DNA of 64,000 nt, from contig CAZWHQ010000015.1 in assembly GCA_964633715.1 (NCBI GenBank), positions 21,792 to 85,791 of the forward strand. Reading direction: 5' to 3'. The stretch is from JAUWVG01 sp964633715 (GTDB lineage: Bacteria; Acidobacteriota; Aminicenantia; Aminicenantales; Aminicenantaceae). The notes beneath the pieces were generated by a model. That model saw nothing but the letters and a program-made list of their open reading frames with translations, made no database searches and was not told the origin of the DNA. Made by a program: the position numbers and the translations under genes. This document shows positions 52,522 through 60,754 of this stretch, one piece after another. Position 1 is the stretch's first letter. The number at the start of each line of letters is the position of its first letter.

Positions 52522-53472
52522 TCAAATTCCTCGTTTAGTACAAAGGCTTTTTTTTAAAAGTTTATTTCCCGACATGTTTTCCTTGAGAATCCGGACAACT
52601 TCAAATCCGGCTCTTTTTTGTCCTTCACTAGCCGCAGCACCAATGTGAGGAGTGGCCATCACATTGGGGTGGTCGATAAGCGAAAAATCTTCGGGTGGCT
52701 CTTTTTCATAGACATCTATAGCCGCGGCTCTCACTTTACCTGATTCGAGAGCATTCAGCAGAGCCGCTTCATCGACGATTCCTCCCCGTGAGGCATTGAT
52801 GATAATGACCCCCTCTTTCATCTTGTCGAACTCATTACTGCTTATCATGTGCCTTGTCGACTCAAGGAGGGGAAGATGGAGAGAAATAAGATCGGCCAAA
52901 GCCAGAAGTTCATCCAGGTCGACCTGCTTGACGTCCAGATCGGTTTGAATATCGACGACATCAAAAGCGAAAACTTTCATCCCAAAAGCCAAGGCCTTTT
53001 TTGCTACATCCAAACCAATTCGTCCACTGCCGATAATACCGAGTGTTTTTTCAAAAAGTTCGGATCCTTTGAGCAGCTTTTTTTCCCATTTATGCCCTTT
53101 TAGAGACAGGTTAGCCTTGCCAAGATTTCGAACAGCACTCAGCATTAGACCAAAAGCCATTTCTGAAACTGTATATGTTGTAGCTGATGGCGTGTTAGCG
53201 ACCTGAATTCCCTTGTCCTTTGCAGCGTCGAGGTCAATATTATCCAGTCCAATCCCTGCCCGGACAATAAGTTCCAGATTAGATGCAGCATCAATGGCAT
53301 TTTTTGTCACTTTTGTTGCACTGCGCACAACGACGGCATTGTATTCGGGAATGGTTTGGATAAGTGCCTGCTCGTCCATTCCTGTTTTGAGCGTGACGTC
53401 CAGGTCATTGATAGCTTGAAGCTCTTCAAATGCCTCAGGATTCAGAGCGTCAGCGACTAAAATTTTTTTCAT
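52522..53472 (-). CDS. serA: D-3-phosphoglycerate dehydrogenase (short form without ACT domain)
   Basis: 316 residues. SerA oxidises 3-phosphoglycerate to 3-phosphohydroxypyruvate, the entry to serine synthesis. The NAD motif LGIIGSGRIGLDVAKKA, the catalytic Arg in VRAGIGLDNID, NASRGGIVDEAAL and PHIGAAASEG with catalytic His are present. It ends before the C-terminal ACT or ASB regulatory domain, so serine feedback by that route is unlikely. ATG 53472 overlaps the aminotransferase stop in ATGA, a direct pathway link. Confidence 0.93.
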   Translation of the reverse strand: MKKILVADALNPEAFEELQAINDLDVTLKTGMDEQALIQTIPEYNAVVVRSATKVTKNAIDAASNLELIVRAGIGLDNIDLDAAKDKGIQVANTPSATTYTVSEMAFGLMLSAVRNLGKANLSLKGHKWEKKLLKGSELFEKTLGIIGSGRIGLDVAKKALAFGMKVFAFDVVDIQTDLDVKQVDLDELLALADLISLHLPLLESTRHMISSNEFDKMKEGVIIINASRGGIVDEAALLNALESGKVRAAAIDVYEKEPPEDFSLIDHPNVMATPHIGAAASEGQKRAGFEVVRILKENMSGNKLLKKSLCTKRGI

Positions 53473-54614
53473 AGCCAATTCTCCTTTAAAATTTTTTCAG
53501 CGGCTTTGATGGCTTGTCCCGGTTCAAATGAGTAACCAAGATCCATCAGCGTCATCTCTAAGGCTGAGAGCGCTGTAATCACATCAAATCCACCCATATA
53601 TCCTAAGTGAGCGATCCGAAAAAAATCGCCCTTATGAGGACCTTGAGCTCCCGCAATATAGACTTTGTACTTATCGTGCATAATCTTGACAAGCTTATCT
53701 CCATCGATTCCCTCAGGAACTTTAACGGCAGTGAGAGCATTGCCAGGACATGAAGGAAGCAAATCGAGGCCTAACGCTTTAACGCCGGATCTGGTAGCCT
53801 TTCCTAAGATTTGGTGGTGGCGAATAAGGTTTTCGAGACCAATGGATTTAATAATCTCCAGAGATTTTTTTTGCTGTAGAATGAGAGATATGGCTGGGGA
53901 CCAAGGGCTTGTTTTGTTTTCTAAGCTTTTCTTGTATTCCTTCGCATCAAAATAATATTTTGGCATGGTGGAAAATTCCACAAGATCCCAAGCTTTTTTA
54001 GAAAATGAAATATAGGACAGGCCTGGAGGAGTCATGAAAGCCTTTTGTGAGCCCGAAACAAGGACATCGATATTCCAATCATCCATCGGGCATGGGGTGG
54101 CCCCCAATCCCGATATTCCATCGACAACGAGAATCGTTTTTGTGGCAGACATCACTTCTGCAAATCCTTTGATATCATAGAGTGCGCCTGTTGATGTCGC
54201 AAAAAGAGTTGAAAAAACAGCTTTTGTCTCAGGAACCTCCTGTAAAACGTCAGTCAATTGCTTTTTTGAAAAATTATCGCCCCACTCGAGTACAATTTCT
54301 TTAACATCAGCACCATAAGCTCTGGCAATATGGGCCCATCTTGCTCCAAATTTTCCGCAGTTTATGCAGATGGCTTTATCTCCAGGGGATAGGGTGTTGA
54401 CCACAGCGGACTCCATCGCCCCTGAACCTGAGGAGGCTAAAATATAGACATCGTTTTCCGTTTGAAAGACATACTTCAATCCTTCTGTAACATCCATATA
54501 TATCTGCGAAAACTGGGGAGTCCTGTGGTGAAAAATGGGTTCGGATGCCAAGGAGAGGACTTCTTCTGGTAGTGGAGTGGGACCGGGAGAGAGAAGATAT
54601 TTTTTTTTAATCAA
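53469..54614 (-). CDS. Class V aminotransferase, serine-pyruvate / alanine-glyoxylate type
   Basis: 381 residues from a TTG at 54614, with GGAG eight nt upstream; it gives KKKYLLSPGPTPLPEEV, the family's usual start. The PLP Lys is in VLVSGSQKAFMTPPG. Family members use serine, alanine or phosphoserine. Being coupled to serA, it probably performs the 3-phosphohydroxypyruvate to phosphoserine transamination that SerC does elsewhere, or makes serine from hydroxypyruvate. No serB is in the window. Confidence 0.88.
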   Translation of the reverse strand: MIKKKYLLSPGPTPLPEEVLSLASEPIFHHRTPQFSQIYMDVTEGLKYVFQTENDVYILASSGSGAMESAVVNTLSPGDKAICINCGKFGARWAHIARAYGADVKEIVLEWGDNFSKKQLTDVLQEVPETKAVFSTLFATSTGALYDIKGFAEVMSATKTILVVDGISGLGATPCPMDDWNIDVLVSGSQKAFMTPPGLSYISFSKKAWDLVEFSTMPKYYFDAKEYKKSLENKTSPWSPAISLILQQKKSLEIIKSIGLENLIRHHQILGKATRSGVKALGLDLLPSCPGNALTAVKVPEGIDGDKLVKIMHDKYKVYIAGAQGPHKGDFFRIAHLGYMGGFDVITALSALEMTLMDLGYSFEPGQAIKAAEKILKENWL

Positions 54615-54635
54615 GAAATAAACTCCATTAAGCAA

Positions 54636-55766
54636 CTATAACCGGCAAAGAAGTTCAGTCAAAAATGCCGTCCGTTCGATCAAAGAGGGGAGGATGAGGT
54701 GTTCGTTCTCTGCATGCATTCCCTCTCCGTCAGGCCCTAAACCATCGAGAGTGGGAACTCTCATATTGGAAGCAATAGAAGCATCCGATCCACCTCCAGA
54801 CTTACCAGTTTCAAATGTCAAGTTGAGTGATTCTGCGATTTTTTGGACTTCGTTCAGAAGCGTAAGAGATCCCTTTGTTTGTTCCATTGGGGGAGTCAGG
54901 CTTTCAACTTTATGTTTGAGTGTCGCTCCTTCCAGCTGAGGTGACAGGTTCTTGAAAAAATCAAGGATTTTTTCTTTCTGTTCATTCTTCCAGAAACGGA
55001 TATCCAGAACGGCAGATGCATTTTCAGGAACGATATTGGCTTTTTTCCCTCCATCGATCAATCCGATGTTAACAGAGGTGTTTTTTGTCTTGAGTTTTTT
55101 CAAAAGGAGACACTGCCGCATCAATTCTTCAATGGCATTCACTCCTTTTTCGGGCTCACCTGCATGTGATGATTTTCCTTTGGTCGTAAGACGGATGACC
55201 AGCCTGCCTTTACGTTGAATCTTGAAAGCTCCACCCGGAATTGCGGGCTCCAGACAGAGGACAAGTGAAGACTTTTTTGCAAGTTTCTGGATGATTTCAT
55301 ACGAATTTTTGTGGCCAATTTCTTCGGCTGAGTTCACAAATAGTGCGATTTTTTTATCAGGAATTATGTTGAGGTCATTCAGTGTCTTCAAAGCACTTGC
55401 GGCCATAACGATTCCTGATTTCATATCCAGTACGCCAGGTCCGGATACTTTGTTCTCGGAGAAGTAAAAAGGCATTTCGTCAATTTTGCCTACAGGCCAA
55501 ACTGTATCGATATGTGTCAAGAGCAATATCTGTTCTTTTCGCTCCTTGGTCTTTTTAGGCGGGTATTCTGCTACATAGAGATCACCTATCTCGTCCTGTG
55601 GATAACGAGTCACCTTTGCTCCGTTTTTTTTCAATTCCTGAACTAAAAATGAGGAACATTTGTTCACCGCTTTTTTATCTGTAGAGGGGGATTCAAGCTG
55701 AACGAGCTCCTTCAACAGATTGAGCATTTCGCCTTTTCGAGATTTATAGTAATGAAAAAAATTCAT
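54636..55766 (-). CDS. M20 family metallopeptidase (carboxypeptidase G2-like)
   Basis: 376 residues. The M20 metal motifs are LTHIDTVW (first His/Asp), GPGVLDMKSGIVM (bridging Asp), NSAEEIGHKN (catalytic Glu pair) and a C-terminal MHAENEHLIL with the last His. A dimerisation insert lies in the middle (about 175-290). There is no signal peptide, so it is cytoplasmic, unlike secreted CPG2. AAGGAG precedes ATG 55766; a longer in-frame start at 55826 lacks it. It heads the operon with aminotransferase, serA and nifS, so it may supply amino acids. Confidence 0.87.
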   Translation of the reverse strand: MNFFHYYKSRKGEMLNLLKELVQLESPSTDKKAVNKCSSFLVQELKKNGAKVTRYPQDEIGDLYVAEYPPKKTKERKEQILLLTHIDTVWPVGKIDEMPFYFSENKVSGPGVLDMKSGIVMAASALKTLNDLNIIPDKKIALFVNSAEEIGHKNSYEIIQKLAKKSSLVLCLEPAIPGGAFKIQRKGRLVIRLTTKGKSSHAGEPEKGVNAIEELMRQCLLLKKLKTKNTSVNIGLIDGGKKANIVPENASAVLDIRFWKNEQKEKILDFFKNLSPQLEGATLKHKVESLTPPMEQTKGSLTLLNEVQKIAESLNLTFETGKSGGGSDASIASNMRVPTLDGLGPDGEGMHAENEHLILPSLIERTAFLTELLCRL

Positions 55767-55777
55767 GGGTACTCCTT

Positions 55778-55807
55778 TTGATAACCATGACATTAATGTA
55801 GCATAAC
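55778..55807 (+). promoter_or_regulatory. Candidate promoter of the beta-barrel gene
   Basis: TTGATA (55778-55783), 18 nt, CATAAC (55802-55807). The expected start, near 55814, is next to ATG 55817, so the mRNA would be leaderless. Confidence 0.4.
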
Positions 55808-55816
55808 TCATGTGAA

Positions 55817-56467
55817 ATGGGTACAATAATTAGCGTTCGAATGATACATAAGCAAAGCTTTTCAACTTTTTTTCTTATTTGTTTTTTTCTCTTTACTCAA
55901 AATGTGATTGGACAGGAAGAATCCAGTTTGTCTTTCCACGGATCTGCCGGATTATCTTCCATGTCGGAAAAAAGCTTCAGTTCTGGCTTCTGGTCTGGTT
56001 TTGGATTTTCCATACCGATTAAAAATGGATTGTTTCTGTCCTTCCAGTTTGGAACATGGAAGAGTCAAGTCAGCACAAAAGCGCATTTATTTCAAAGCGG
56101 CATCCTTTCGGTGAGCCCTTTTTTTGTTTTTTTTCAATATCATTTCAGATCCAATCAATCGATCCATCCTTATCTTTTTATCGGAGGAGGTTATATTTTT
56201 TCTAATTTCAGAATGGAAGATCTATCCACTATTCCAGAGATCAATTTGTCTCAAAAAGTCGATAATTCACCGGGAGGACAGGTTGGTGCTGGGATCCAGT
56301 TGAGTCTTTCAAAACGAATTTCTTTAAATGCGGATGTCTCTTACCTCTACAGTAAAACATCTGGTACGACAACCATCCGAGATCTCAATTTCGGGACAAC
56401 AACAGATGATTTTTCTTTTTATCTTAGCGCACTTATACTTCAACTTGGAATAAAATTTCTCATCTAA
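55817..56467 (+). CDS. Outer-membrane beta-barrel protein (OmpW/OmpA-barrel-like size)
   Basis: 216 residues. After a signal peptide (about to TQNVIGQ) the sequence alternates hydrophobic and polar residues in about eight strands with glycine-rich turns (SGFWSGFGFSIPIKNGLFLS, PYLFIGGGYIFSNFRM, GAGIQLSLSKRISLNADVSY) and ends in LILQLGIKFLI, a barrel-type terminal strand. This is good evidence for an outer membrane. The function (small pore or structural protein) is not known. The true start could be 55817 or 55841; the signal peptide fits the latter slightly better and the promoter position fits the former. Confidence 0.78.
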   Translation: MGTIISVRMIHKQSFSTFFLICFFLFTQNVIGQEESSLSFHGSAGLSSMSEKSFSSGFWSGFGFSIPIKNGLFLSFQFGTWKSQVSTKAHLFQSGILSVSPFFVFFQYHFRSNQSIHPYLFIGGGYIFSNFRMEDLSTIPEINLSQKVDNSPGGQVGAGIQLSLSKRISLNADVSYLYSKTSGTTTIRDLNFGTTTDDFSFYLSALILQLGIKFLI

Positions 56468-56613
56468 TAAACTTGGATTATTCACGAGAAATGAAGAAAA
56501 TCACAAAAGTTCAACTCTGGATTTTGTTGAAACCTTTTATAATTTGTTTGATTCATTAATGCTAAAAAGAAAGCCGGAAGATTTTATGAATAATTCAAGT
56601 AAATTAAAGGATC

Positions 56614-56633
56614 TTTAGCAATAAATAGCTAAA
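56614..56633. promoter_or_regulatory. Inverted repeat at the start of the RdhA-like gene
   Basis: TTTAGC (56614-56619) and GCTAAA (56628-56633) form a perfect inverted repeat with an 8-nt spacer, three bases before ATG 56637, where the ribosome site should be. A consensus TATAAT lies at 56538-56543 without a clear -35. It may be an operator or a translation-blocking hairpin. Confidence 0.4.
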
Positions 56634-56636
56634 ACG

Positions 56637-57980
56637 ATGAATTTTTTGGTGATATTAGGGGAAATAGCTTTTGTCTGTCTTGTCCTATTTTTGCTTATTT
56701 TCGCTGTTGCCAGTCTAATAGAAAAAGAGAAAAGGGCGTCTATGAGAAGTTTTTTTTTGGCCTGTATCGTCGCCGCTGTGAATGTCTTTTTTTTCATTAT
56801 CCCTCAGTTTTTCAGAAACTGGTCTTTTGCAAGTGTGTTTGTCTTGTGTGTTGTGATTCTGCTGTATGCCGCGCTTGCCCCAAGACCAAAACATCCTCTT
56901 CAAATAGTCGGCCCTTTAAAAAAAGTCGATGAGCGAGACGTTATATTTGCTCGATTCGATTTGAGCGAGAACAGCCCCCTTTTTGTTGAATACTACGATT
57001 TACATCCTGAGAACAAAATAAAAGACGATACAATCAGAAAACTGCCAGATATCTTATCTCCTTATCATGTGAAGAAACATCCGGTGAATTTCAATCTTGC
57101 TGCCGCTGAGTTTGAGTTTCTCGAAAAACAGCTGCCCTATGTCGATGGTGAAGTCCATGCCTATCAATCCGGTTTTTCGCCGAGAGAAAACACGAAATAT
57201 ATTAAAAACATGATGTATTATTTGGGTGCAGATATCTGTGGTGTGTGTGAATTGGATCAAGCCTATGTGTATTCACATGTCGGTCGAGGTCCAGAGCCTT
57301 ATGGAAGTGAAATTATTCTCAATCATAACTATGCCGTAGTCTTTGCCGTCGAAATGGCTCGGGAAATGATTGCAGCAGCTCCCGAGTCTCCTGTGATTAT
57401 CGAAACAGCGAATAAGTATGTCGAGGTTGCCAAGATTTCAATCATTGCTGCCCAGCAAATTCGCAGGATGGGTTACTCGGCTCGAGCTCATATTGCAGGG
57501 AGCAACTATCAAGCGATGCTGCCGCCTTTGGCTTGGAAAGCGGGATTGGGTGAACTCGGACGATTCGGTATGCTTATAACATGGAAATTTGGTGCTCGCA
57601 TACGCTTGGGAATGCTGACGACTGACCTTCCGTTGTTACAGGATCAATCCTTTGCTTGCGGTATTCAGGATTTTTGCGAAATCTGTAAAAAATGTGCAGA
57701 AAATTGTCCGTCACAAGCGATCCCGTATAATGGGAAAACCGAAGAGAATGGAGTGATGAAGTGGGTATTGAACCGCGAAAACTGTTATCAATACTGGAGA
57801 AAAGTTGGGACAGACTGCGCTGTCTGCATATCTGTGTGTCCCTACAGCAAGGCCGATAATGGACTGCATCGTATTATCCGTCATTTTACGACCTGGTCTA
57901 AGGGAGCCCAATCGCTTGCACTTCGGGGAGATGATTTTTTCTACGGCCGCAAACCAAGACGGAAACCTCCCCCCTTCTAA
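56637..57980 (+). CDS. Membrane-anchored reductive-dehalogenase-like (RdhA-type) Fe-S protein
   Basis: 447 residues. Three N-terminal helices (about 4-27, 36-57, 62-82) anchor the protein; no twin-arginine signal is present. The rest resembles reductive dehalogenases: a cobalamin-type nitroreductase-like domain, then two ferredoxin sites, Cys347-Cys350-Cys353-Cys357 (FCEICKKCAENCP) and Cys383-Cys394-Cys397-Cys401 with the RdhA-type W-x3-G-x2-C spacing. QueG is the main alternative but is soluble and differs at the second site. Anchored RdhA-like proteins are usually without an rdhB partner, and none is here. Whether it dehalogenates is unproven. Confidence 0.83.
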   Translation: MNFLVILGEIAFVCLVLFLLIFAVASLIEKEKRASMRSFFLACIVAAVNVFFFIIPQFFRNWSFASVFVLCVVILLYAALAPRPKHPLQIVGPLKKVDERDVIFARFDLSENSPLFVEYYDLHPENKIKDDTIRKLPDILSPYHVKKHPVNFNLAAAEFEFLEKQLPYVDGEVHAYQSGFSPRENTKYIKNMMYYLGADICGVCELDQAYVYSHVGRGPEPYGSEIILNHNYAVVFAVEMAREMIAAAPESPVIIETANKYVEVAKISIIAAQQIRRMGYSARAHIAGSNYQAMLPPLAWKAGLGELGRFGMLITWKFGARIRLGMLTTDLPLLQDQSFACGIQDFCEICKKCAENCPSQAIPYNGKTEENGVMKWVLNRENCYQYWRKVGTDCAVCISVCPYSKADNGLHRIIRHFTTWSKGAQSLALRGDDFFYGRKPRRKPPPF

Positions 57981-58065
57981 TATTCATAAAAACTGCCAAC
58001 ACCTTTACGAAAAAAGGACAATTGTGATAAGTTTGAGGACAACATAGAAATATAGAGGAGGAAAA

Positions 58066-59391
58066 ATGGAGACCAATCGTAGAGCTTTTTTGAAAAGTGT
58101 GGGTGTCACGGTCGGCAGCCTAGGTGTTTTTGGTTTAAAAGCCAAAACTGCCCAGGCGGAGCTCAAAAGAAAATTTGAGGACGTTAAACAGCTTTCTCCT
58201 CTTGATGTCGCTCAAGATGAGAGTTTTTGGTTTTATGTCCAACAGGCATTTAATATCGATCGTAGTATCATTAATCTTAATAATGGCGGTGTCCATCCCT
58301 GTCCGACCATTGTTTTGGATGCTGTCAAGCGTTATATGGATTTCTCTAATGGAGCTCCAGTCTACAATTCCTGGCGCATCCTCCGTCCGAGAAAGGAACT
58401 GATCCGAAAAAAATTAGCTGATACGTTCGGCTGTTCTCCTGAAGAAATAGCGATCACCAGGAATGTCACGGAGTCGCTTCAGATCGCTCTTCTTGGGATT
58501 CCGCTCAACACTGGCGATGAAGTGATAACCACAACACATGATTATCCATCCATGAAGAATGCCCTCTACCAAAGACAGCTGCGAGAAGGAATTGTCGTCA
58601 AGACTTTTCCGTTCCCATATCCGCCTAAAAGTTTATCTGAACTTACCGATCTTTTTGAGAAAAATATCACGGCCAAAACAAAAATGATCTTGTTGTGTCA
58701 CGTGACAAACCTCACAGGTCAAATCTTCCCTGTAAAGGAAATATGTCAGATGGCCCGAAAGAAAAATATCGAGGTTGTGATAGATGGTGCTCATGCTTTT
58801 GGACATTTTGATTTCACACAGAAAGATCTGGGCTGTGATATTTATGGAGCAAACCTGCACAAGTGGATGATGGCTCCAATCGGAACTGGGTGTTTGTACG
58901 TAAAAAAAGAGAGGATCAAAGATATTTGGCCGCTTTTTCCAGCAGCGGATCCTTTGGGCGACGACATCAGAAAATTTGAGCATGTCGGGACTCAGCCTGA
59001 GGCGCTAAAATTAGCGGTAGGGGATGCCCTGACTTTCCATCACGGGATTGGAGCGAAAAGAAAAGAAGAAAGACTGCGATATCTCAGGAATTATTGGGCT
59101 CTTTCTCTCGAAAAATTGAAGGGAGTCAAAATGCTTACTTCCTATGAACCCAATCAATCCTGTGGCATTGGAACCTACACGATTGAAAATTTTGATATGG
59201 CAAAACTGAGCCAGGTCTTGTGGCAAAAACACAAAATCTACAATATCAATGTTGGTGTCCCCCCTATGGAAGAAGGAGGAAAAAGTGTAGTTGGAATGAG
59301 GGTGTCACCGAGCATCTACACGACTCTGCGTGAATTGGATGTGTTTGTGGAAGCCGTCACTTTTTACGTAAACAATGGACTTCCGGATTGA
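58066..59391 (+). CDS. Tat-exported class V aminotransferase-fold PLP enzyme
   Basis: 441 residues. NRRAFLKSVGVTVGSLGVFG (residues 4-23) is a twin-arginine signal with likely cleavage after KTAQA, so a folded, PLP-loaded enzyme would be exported. The catalytic part is of the isopenicillin-N-epimerase / cysteine-desulfurase-like type: NLNNGGVHPCP, TTTHDYPS, VIDGAHAFGHFD and the PLP Lys in GANLHKWMMAPIG. GAGGAGG precedes the ATG. A related cytosolic enzyme follows eight nt later. Substrate unknown. Confidence 0.85.
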   Translation: METNRRAFLKSVGVTVGSLGVFGLKAKTAQAELKRKFEDVKQLSPLDVAQDESFWFYVQQAFNIDRSIINLNNGGVHPCPTIVLDAVKRYMDFSNGAPVYNSWRILRPRKELIRKKLADTFGCSPEEIAITRNVTESLQIALLGIPLNTGDEVITTTHDYPSMKNALYQRQLREGIVVKTFPFPYPPKSLSELTDLFEKNITAKTKMILLCHVTNLTGQIFPVKEICQMARKKNIEVVIDGAHAFGHFDFTQKDLGCDIYGANLHKWMMAPIGTGCLYVKKERIKDIWPLFPAADPLGDDIRKFEHVGTQPEALKLAVGDALTFHHGIGAKRKEERLRYLRNYWALSLEKLKGVKMLTSYEPNQSCGIGTYTIENFDMAKLSQVLWQKHKIYNINVGVPPMEEGGKSVVGMRVSPSIYTTLRELDVFVEAVTFYVNNGLPD

Positions 59392-59398
59392 GTTTTTG

Positions 59399-60625
59399 AT
59401 GCTTGACCTAAACAGCGCTAAGGATTTCCAGTCTATTCGAGATTCGTTTCCCATTCTTAAGAAATGTGTCTATCTCAACAGTAATTCTCTCGGGGCTGTT
59501 CCGGCCCAAGTCGGTGAAGACCTCATGTCGTTTTACAAAGCGTGGGCTGAGAGAGGAGTGAGCGCCTGGCAGGAAACATGGTGGGACCTACCGCGTAAAA
59601 TTGGCCATAAACTGTCTTCCATCCTTGGATCCGGGAACGATCAGATTACGATGATTCCTAATGCGTCCATCGCTCATTGGGTGGTGCTGTCCACACAATT
59701 TGGGGAAAAAAACACGGCCAGGAATAAAATTGTGATGACAGATCATGATTTCCCCTCCTCTATGTATGCTGTTTCAGAGATCGCTCGCTTTATGGAGTGG
59801 GAGGTTGAGTTTGTTCCCAGTTTTGGTCATCCCGGCATCGATGTCGAGACTATCTTAAGCAAAATTAATGAGCGGACTCTTTTTGTTTCCACATCACATG
59901 TGTATTTTAAATCAGGGTACATTCAAGATATCTCTGAGATCTCAAACAGAGCACAGCGTTTGGGAGCTATCACATTGATCGACGGGTATCATGCGCCTGG
60001 TTCAATTCCCGTCAATCTGATGGATTTGGGTGTGGACTTCTATATTGGAGGATGTTTGAAATGGTTGTGTGGAGGTCCGGGCAATGCGTTTCTTTTTGTC
60101 AACAAAAACTTAAAATCCAAAATTGAGCCTCGATTGACAGGATGGTTTGCCCACAACAATCCCTTTATTTTTTCTTCTAATATGGAGTTTATTGAAGGAT
60201 CTTACAAGTTTATGTCAGGAACTCCCTCTGTTCCCAGCCTCTATACAGCTTCAGCAGGATTGGACATTATTGCAGAGGTCGGAATCTCACAGATACGCAA
60301 AAAATCAAAAAAACAAACTCGTTTGATTTTAAAAAAAGCACGTGAGAGAGGATTCGTTCCCTATTCCCCCGAAGAGGATGAGCTTCGTGGGGGATCGGTG
60401 TCTCTTGCTCTTCCCCATGGATATCAAGTCAAGCAAGCTCTGGGGAAGCACAGGATTATCATCGATTACAGAAAGGGTGCTGGCCAGGAACCTGATATTA
60501 TTCGAGTGGGGCCGCACTTTTACACTATGGACGAAGAGATTGATGTTTTTTTCGATACTCTCGATGAGATCTATTCTTCTGAGGAATATAAAAAATTTCC
60601 CGCTGAAATTAAAACCGTCACTTAA
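59399..60625 (+). CDS. Class V aminotransferase-fold enzyme, kynureninase-like
   Basis: 408 residues without a signal peptide. YLNSNSLGAVP at the start and ERGVSAWQETWWDLP resemble kynureninase and its relatives; the PLP Lys lies in IGGCLKWLCGGPGNAFLFV, and LIDGYHAPGSIPV holds the PLP Asp. Kynureninase cleaves kynurenine to anthranilate, but no other tryptophan-degradation gene is visible, so this name is provisional; a beta-lyase or desulfurase-like reaction is equally possible. ATG 59399 follows the Tat-enzyme stop by seven nt and a GGA-type site. Confidence 0.82.
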   Translation: MLDLNSAKDFQSIRDSFPILKKCVYLNSNSLGAVPAQVGEDLMSFYKAWAERGVSAWQETWWDLPRKIGHKLSSILGSGNDQITMIPNASIAHWVVLSTQFGEKNTARNKIVMTDHDFPSSMYAVSEIARFMEWEVEFVPSFGHPGIDVETILSKINERTLFVSTSHVYFKSGYIQDISEISNRAQRLGAITLIDGYHAPGSIPVNLMDLGVDFYIGGCLKWLCGGPGNAFLFVNKNLKSKIEPRLTGWFAHNNPFIFSSNMEFIEGSYKFMSGTPSVPSLYTASAGLDIIAEVGISQIRKKSKKQTRLILKKARERGFVPYSPEEDELRGGSVSLALPHGYQVKQALGKHRIIIDYRKGAGQEPDIIRVGPHFYTMDEEIDVFFDTLDEIYSSEEYKKFPAEIKTVT

Positions 60626-60754
60626 TCTTCCATCCTTTCCTCTTGTCCTTCAAGCGCATAAAAGGCATAATAGAGACATAAAAACTGGAGTTAATGAAGA
60701 GAAATTATCACATTTATTAATTTTTGAGAAAGGTCACCTAAAAATTGTATTGAA

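Noticed and set aside
56637..57980. Epoxyqueuosine reductase QueG
   Set aside because: It has three N-terminal membrane helices and the RdhA-type W-x3-G-x2-C second cluster site, and lacks the QueG C-terminal region.
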